Source of the DNA: Allium sativum
Lineage: Eukaryota > Streptophyta > Magnoliopsida > Asparagales > Amaryllidaceae
Length of the DNA stretch: 64,000 nt
Direction of reading: 5' to 3'
Assembly: GCA_030737875.1 (NCBI GenBank)
Contig: CM060922.1
Location: forward strand, 757,341,603-757,405,602
Shown: piece by piece, positions 59,791-64,000 of the stretch
How positions within the stretch are numbered: position 1 is the stretch's first letter
How the letters are laid out: every line of letters starts with the position of its first letter
Notes under the pieces: generated by a model
The model's database searches: none
The model's input: only the letters and a program-made list of their open reading frames with translations
Told to the model about the DNA's origin: nothing
Made by a program: the position numbers and the translations under genes

Positions 59791-62700
59791 TAAAATGGAA
59801 TAAGTGACCAGTGAAAATATACATCTTTGTTACGTATGTAGGAATCATTGAAATTTCTCGTTGTTAAAATGTTACACCTCCATTTACAAGTTATCCGACT
59901 TGTTTATGTGATTGGGACGATAATTTTTTTCACACATCGCCCAAGTGCACAATAATCTATTATTGTTTGTTGGTTGAAACCCCACACGGGCGTTGGGACA
60001 ACATTTGATATACACTAACCCCAATATTTAATTAATTGTCAATCGATGGATTGACATTCTGTGTTGAGCATTATTTATTTATTTATTTTAATGCTCACAC
60101 GGTTATAATTATCACTTTGGATGTGAATGTATTACTTGATGATTGTTTATCATTATCGTTGAATATATGCAATGTGTGAAATCCATATAACTGAATTTAT
60201 ATGGTAATTGATTGAGTCACATCCCGATTCAGAGTATTTTTAATAAAATAATATTTTTAAAAATGAAGAACATCTTTATATAAAGAATATTTTGAAGTAA
60301 AGAATTTTGTAAACAAAGAATATTTTAAAATTATGAATATTTTAAAATAATATTCAGTGTATATAAAACTATGATTTTTATGTCCCTTTTAGGCGAATAT
60401 AAAAATATAAAATATGAAGCCGAATTAAGTATCAAACGTTATTTTAACCCGAACAGGTTTATCGATCGATTTATTTCATTTTAAAATAAATACAAAAAGA
60501 AGTGATTTATAAATCTAATATTTTGGAAAAATAAATATTTTAATATGATAAAAATGTAGAATATTTGTGCTTTAAAATTGAAAATAAAGATAAAAATCAT
60601 TTTAAAATGAATTTATAAATATTTTATAAAACAAGTTTTAAAAGAAATCGTTGATATAATATATATATATATACACAATAGACTGAATAGAACGCGTCGC
60701 GCAGCGACCGTTCGCGAATTTCGAACATTAACTTCAAATTGACATAATAAGAGATCCGACCGTCGGATTCTCCTAAAACCGGAACCGTTGGGTTCGTATC
60801 GAAAAGAAATTTCTAGTGAATATAAGAGTTTTGAAAAATAACGGTTAGATTTGGAGTTATGTCCAAATCAATTTCAGAAAATGTCGCTATGGATGCAGTT
60901 CGATGACCGTTTATGGAATTCGACTGCAAAGGCCTTAATAAAATTATTTAAAATATAGGAAAATTATGTAAAATCATAATAAACGATTTAAAAAGATTTT
61001 AAGATGAAAAACTCCAATTTTGTAAATGTAATATATATTTTTATCAAAATGAACTAGTTATTAACTAGAAAGATAATCCAATGTTTTAAAATAAATAAAT
61101 TGGATTTTTTGGTTATCGTGAGTGGTGTCTTCAATAACACTATTCTTAAAACCTCGTATAAAAAGGAATAAATCTTTTAATTAAGATTAATAGAGTTTTC
61201 AAATTATATTTAATAATTGGAATAAAGTGAAATGTGAATTGGGTTTATCGTGAACTGTGTTTTAAACGACACTTATTCTTTAACCCAATTAACAGTGAAA
61301 ATAAAATTCGGGATTATTAAATCTTTTATTTAGATTTAATTGGAAATTTTCCAAAATATAGTTTACCAAATTAATACATTAAATTAGAATTGAATGGAAT
61401 TTGATTTGGTAATAATCGAGATGAGCTCCTGTAAATGAAGGCCGATATTATATAAGGAATTTAAAAGGTTTTGCCATTATTCCATTTATATTATTAGTCT
61501 GGTACGGGACTTTATATCAATTATACACCGTTATGATTTCCGTGTAGATTCCATTTTGATGAAAGAATATTTTGTTTTATCGTGAATAATATTTATAAAA
61601 GACATTAGTTCTTTAACCCAGTTAAAGATAAGATTAATCTCTTAAATTGAATAATCCTTTGTTAATGATCTAGAGATTACAAAGGAAAACTTTAAAGAAT
61701 TTTATCTTTGATAAAATTATTAGGGACTCTTCCCTAATATTGTGAATATTTTATTAAAAGAATATTTTTAATTGGAATGAGGTGTTGGATGTGTTTTTAT
61801 AGCACTTGATTATAAATTACGCGAGTTATTCGGAAAGACCGGGTTTAACCCATTCTGAATAATGAATACGACGACTAACAGTCGAAGAGATTGAAGACAG
61901 TGCAAGACTAACAATCGTCACATCGAATGGATGAGGATTACTGATGCCCGTGATGAGAGTAGCTACCTTGAAGGGGCTACAGTGGTAGTTGTCCGGAAGT
62001 ATTTGTTGATTGTTCGGATATGCGAGGAATTAAGTTCCTTCGGTTTCGTTCAAACCCAGAACAGACTTGTAAATGGATGGTATGTCTAATGTTGTATTCC
62101 TTTACATTGTATCCGTTGATTTCTGCTAATATATACCTATTTGGTAGTGGAGAATTCATTCTCTTGCTTAATACCCTTCTCTGAGACGTATGAGCTCAGA
62201 GGTTATATATTAATAGAAATATATAGTAAGAATTGACAATGTGGCATGCTAAGATGCATGGATCAAGGATTTTGTTGAAAAGCAGAGCCTTGTGGATGAT
62301 GATCAAAGCATAGCTTTAATTAGCATAGCTTTGTGTAGTGTTACTTCGTGAGTCTCACACCCCGGTATGAGTCAGAAACGGAGCAAGGGAACGCAGGGAG
62401 TGCACATGTTTCTTTCTAGCTAGAAGTGGTGTCAGCGACGTACCAGCCCTGAAATTTTACTTATGTGGTTGATGGATTATGAGGCACCTCAGATTTTTAT
62501 TGGCCGCAATGGCCAATTTATAGGTCTAATAGGATCGGGAAGCGTGTGTTCAGGAATTTCCAATCCACTAAAGTATTTGTGGACCGGCCCTGCTGTATCC
62601 AAGGGTTCGCCAGCGTCCGAATCCTGAGATATTGCTAGAGTGTCTCTAATCAGTCAGGAGATCGTTCCTAGCCTTGACTCACGATGGAAATCCAACTTCC

Positions 62701-63223
62701 AATACGACATCATGCGGTTTTGATTGTAGAACTAGTATGGTGACATAGTAGGATGGGGTACTATGCCGTCTATGATTGATACATTATGATTGAAATTGTT
62801 TTTAAAACATATATACACTAATAATAATATCAAATTCATTTTATCGTATCAAGCATCTTTTGACCATTATAAGGTTAAACTCTATCCTCCGGTTTGCGTT
62901 GCATTGTGTGATGGGATTTGAGTCTTATAATGGTTTCATTTTTATAAAAAGCATTGCGTTGTTTAACGATTTACTTTAGTTCGTGCACTGGCAATCCAAT
63001 GGAGTAAACCCGTTCCGCGTTAGTAGCGTGGATTAGCCTTATCATTAAATAGGTTAAGTAAAATTTCTCATACCAGTCCCATGACTGACCCGTAGTTTGT
63101 TTCACTTGCAAACTCGGGTGCCCCTTATTTTCCACATGAGCAGTCGAGTAGCTTGTTTTGCAGATATTCTTTTTGAGAAGGATTTTGGATCGAAGCTCCA
63201 AGCTGTGTCTAGAACAATGATAG

Positions 63224-63294
63224 CCTTCCGCTGTCTCAGTTTAGTTATTTCCGCTGCATTGTATTAAATTTTTTTGTAAATTTATCTTCCGCTG
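63224..63294 (+). other. TTCCGCTG motif repeats near the F 3' LTR end
   Basis: CTTCCGCTGT at about 63224, ATTTCCGCTGC at about 63246 and CTTCCGCTGT at about 63284. The same motif, one to three times, lies about 100-260 bases before the LTR end in A, B, C and D. Function unknown. Confidence 0.6.
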
Positions 63295-63490
63295 TAATAT
63301 TTTTTAATGTACTCTGATATATTCTATACCTGATGTTATATTATCATGATGTTATAAAAGTCTGCTGTTATTTTTTCTAATGTATTGTATTCCCAAAGTT
63401 AAAGTATTTGAAGATTTCCAACTTTTGGTTTAGACCTGTTTGGCTTATTGTCGATTCAAAGGGTGGGGATTTTCGGGTCTTTACATGAAT

Positions 63491-64000
63491 TCCGGCTACA
63501 ACATCACAATGCACAACCTGGTGATATCCCCAAATGAGATGCGGACGAGTGTCCACCTTCCACATAATGACCCTCTTATGATAACAACGCAAATTAGGAT
63601 TTCAATGATCTATAAGATTCTTGTTGACACTTGGAGTGCGGTGAATGTAATCTTTAAGCATGCCGTTGAAAAATGGGTATTTCTGAACAAAGGCTGGAAA
63701 CACACAATGAGCCCATCTTAAGTTTTAACAACAAAGGGTTTACTCCAGTGGGGGCAAATCAAGCTTTTGGTCCAAGTTGGATTATCTCCTCTTTGTAGAA
63801 TATTCGAGACTCCTTTTGCCATTATTGACCAACCTTCCTACTACAATGCTTTCTTTGGTCGTCCGACTCTGGATGAAGTGAAAGGTTTCATCTCATCAAA
63901 ATATCTTATAATGAAAATTCTAACAAAATAGGGTTGGGGCACAATCAGGGAAGAACAATTCAGCTCCCGTGAATTGTACTTTGCAACCGTTGACTAGTAT
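63491..64000 (+). pseudogene. Element E protease region (Ty3/gypsy), continues beyond window
   Basis: Resumes E after F. The frame shows HLPHNDPLMIT then KILVDTWSAVNVIF, the retropepsin active-site region in which the usual DTG reads DTW, so the enzyme would be inactive. A stop follows at about 63719, and the downstream part (VQVGLSPLCRIFETPFAII, then QPSYYNAFFGRPTLDEVK) reads on with further breaks. Homologous to copy 1 at 2975-3330. RT would lie beyond the window. Confidence 0.85.

Larger units (their letters stand above)
56350..63485 (+). mobile_element. Element F, 3' LTR (7136 bp, uninterrupted)
   Basis: Starts TGTAACAACCC after the polypurine tract and ends GGGTCTTTACA. Intact reference copy: U3 of about 0.89 kb with two palindrome repeats, TATA (57239-57246), telo-box (57263-57273), leader frame (57394-57684), hairpin array (58080-59790), AT-rich DNA, a mixed block (about 60690-60930 and 61860-62780), the two-hairpin module (63070-63150) and three TTCCGCTG-type sites (about 63224, 63246, 63284). 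The 60690-60930 block matches family B in opposite orientation (34214-34350), so B and F are sister families. Confidence 0.92.

Overview
This is AT-rich nuclear DNA from a land plant, almost certainly a flowering plant. Evidence: plant-type Ty3/gypsy gag-pol remnants, LTRs followed by initiator-tRNA-Met-type primer sites (TGGTATCAGAG), plant telo-box promoter motifs (AACCCTAA) and MULE-type DNA elements with 9-bp target duplications. I see no host gene. Essentially every base lies in nested transposable elements; most long open frames are by-products of AT-rich repeats.

Layout. The outer frame is a decayed Ty3/gypsy family. Copy 1 (protease and RT, about 2975-4370) is interrupted at its left by a giant LTR running off the window (L, 1-2974) and at its right by a second gypsy element, E. 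E is split into 5' LTR (about 4390-5557 and 27043-27213), gag (27305-28963) and protease (from 63491). Inside E are two stacks. Left stack: solo LTR D (5558-27042) contains element C (6892-26011), which contains element A (15988-24131). Right stack: element F (28969-63485) sits between E gag and protease; its 5' LTR was hit by MULE-like G1 (29076-30133), a GC-rich filler (30777-31000), element B (32226-43663), MULE-like G2 (44681-46012) and an A-related solo LTR (46530-51957). Target duplications are exact for A, B, C, G1, G2 and the solo LTR, and 4 of 5 bases for D and F. Removing the insertions from the F 5' LTR leaves 7128 bp against 7136 bp for its 3' LTR, which supports the reconstruction.

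The unusual biology is a set of non-autonomous LTR retrotransposons (A, B, C, F) that are nearly all LTR: LTRs of 4.5-7.1 kb around internal domains of 0.75-2.0 kb. A, B and F have a recognisable primer site and polypurine tract; C has a polypurine tract but an unclear primer site. None has gag or pol. B is very young (LTRs almost identical), so such elements have moved recently and must use proteins supplied in trans, plausibly by Del/Tekay-type chromoviruses (inference). Although sequence-divergent, the LTRs share a layout: U3 of about 0.4-1.1 kb, a TATA box, usually a telo-box at the expected start site, a leader ending in a GTGAG motif, an AT-rich tail with repeats, and a less AT-rich end with TTCCGCTG repeats. 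A, B and F also share a two-hairpin module near the LTR end and, just after the primer site, stem-loops with a constant seven-base loop (YAGYART) and covarying stems. The last is the best candidate here for an undescribed functional element, possibly an RNA packaging or dimerisation signal used in trans.
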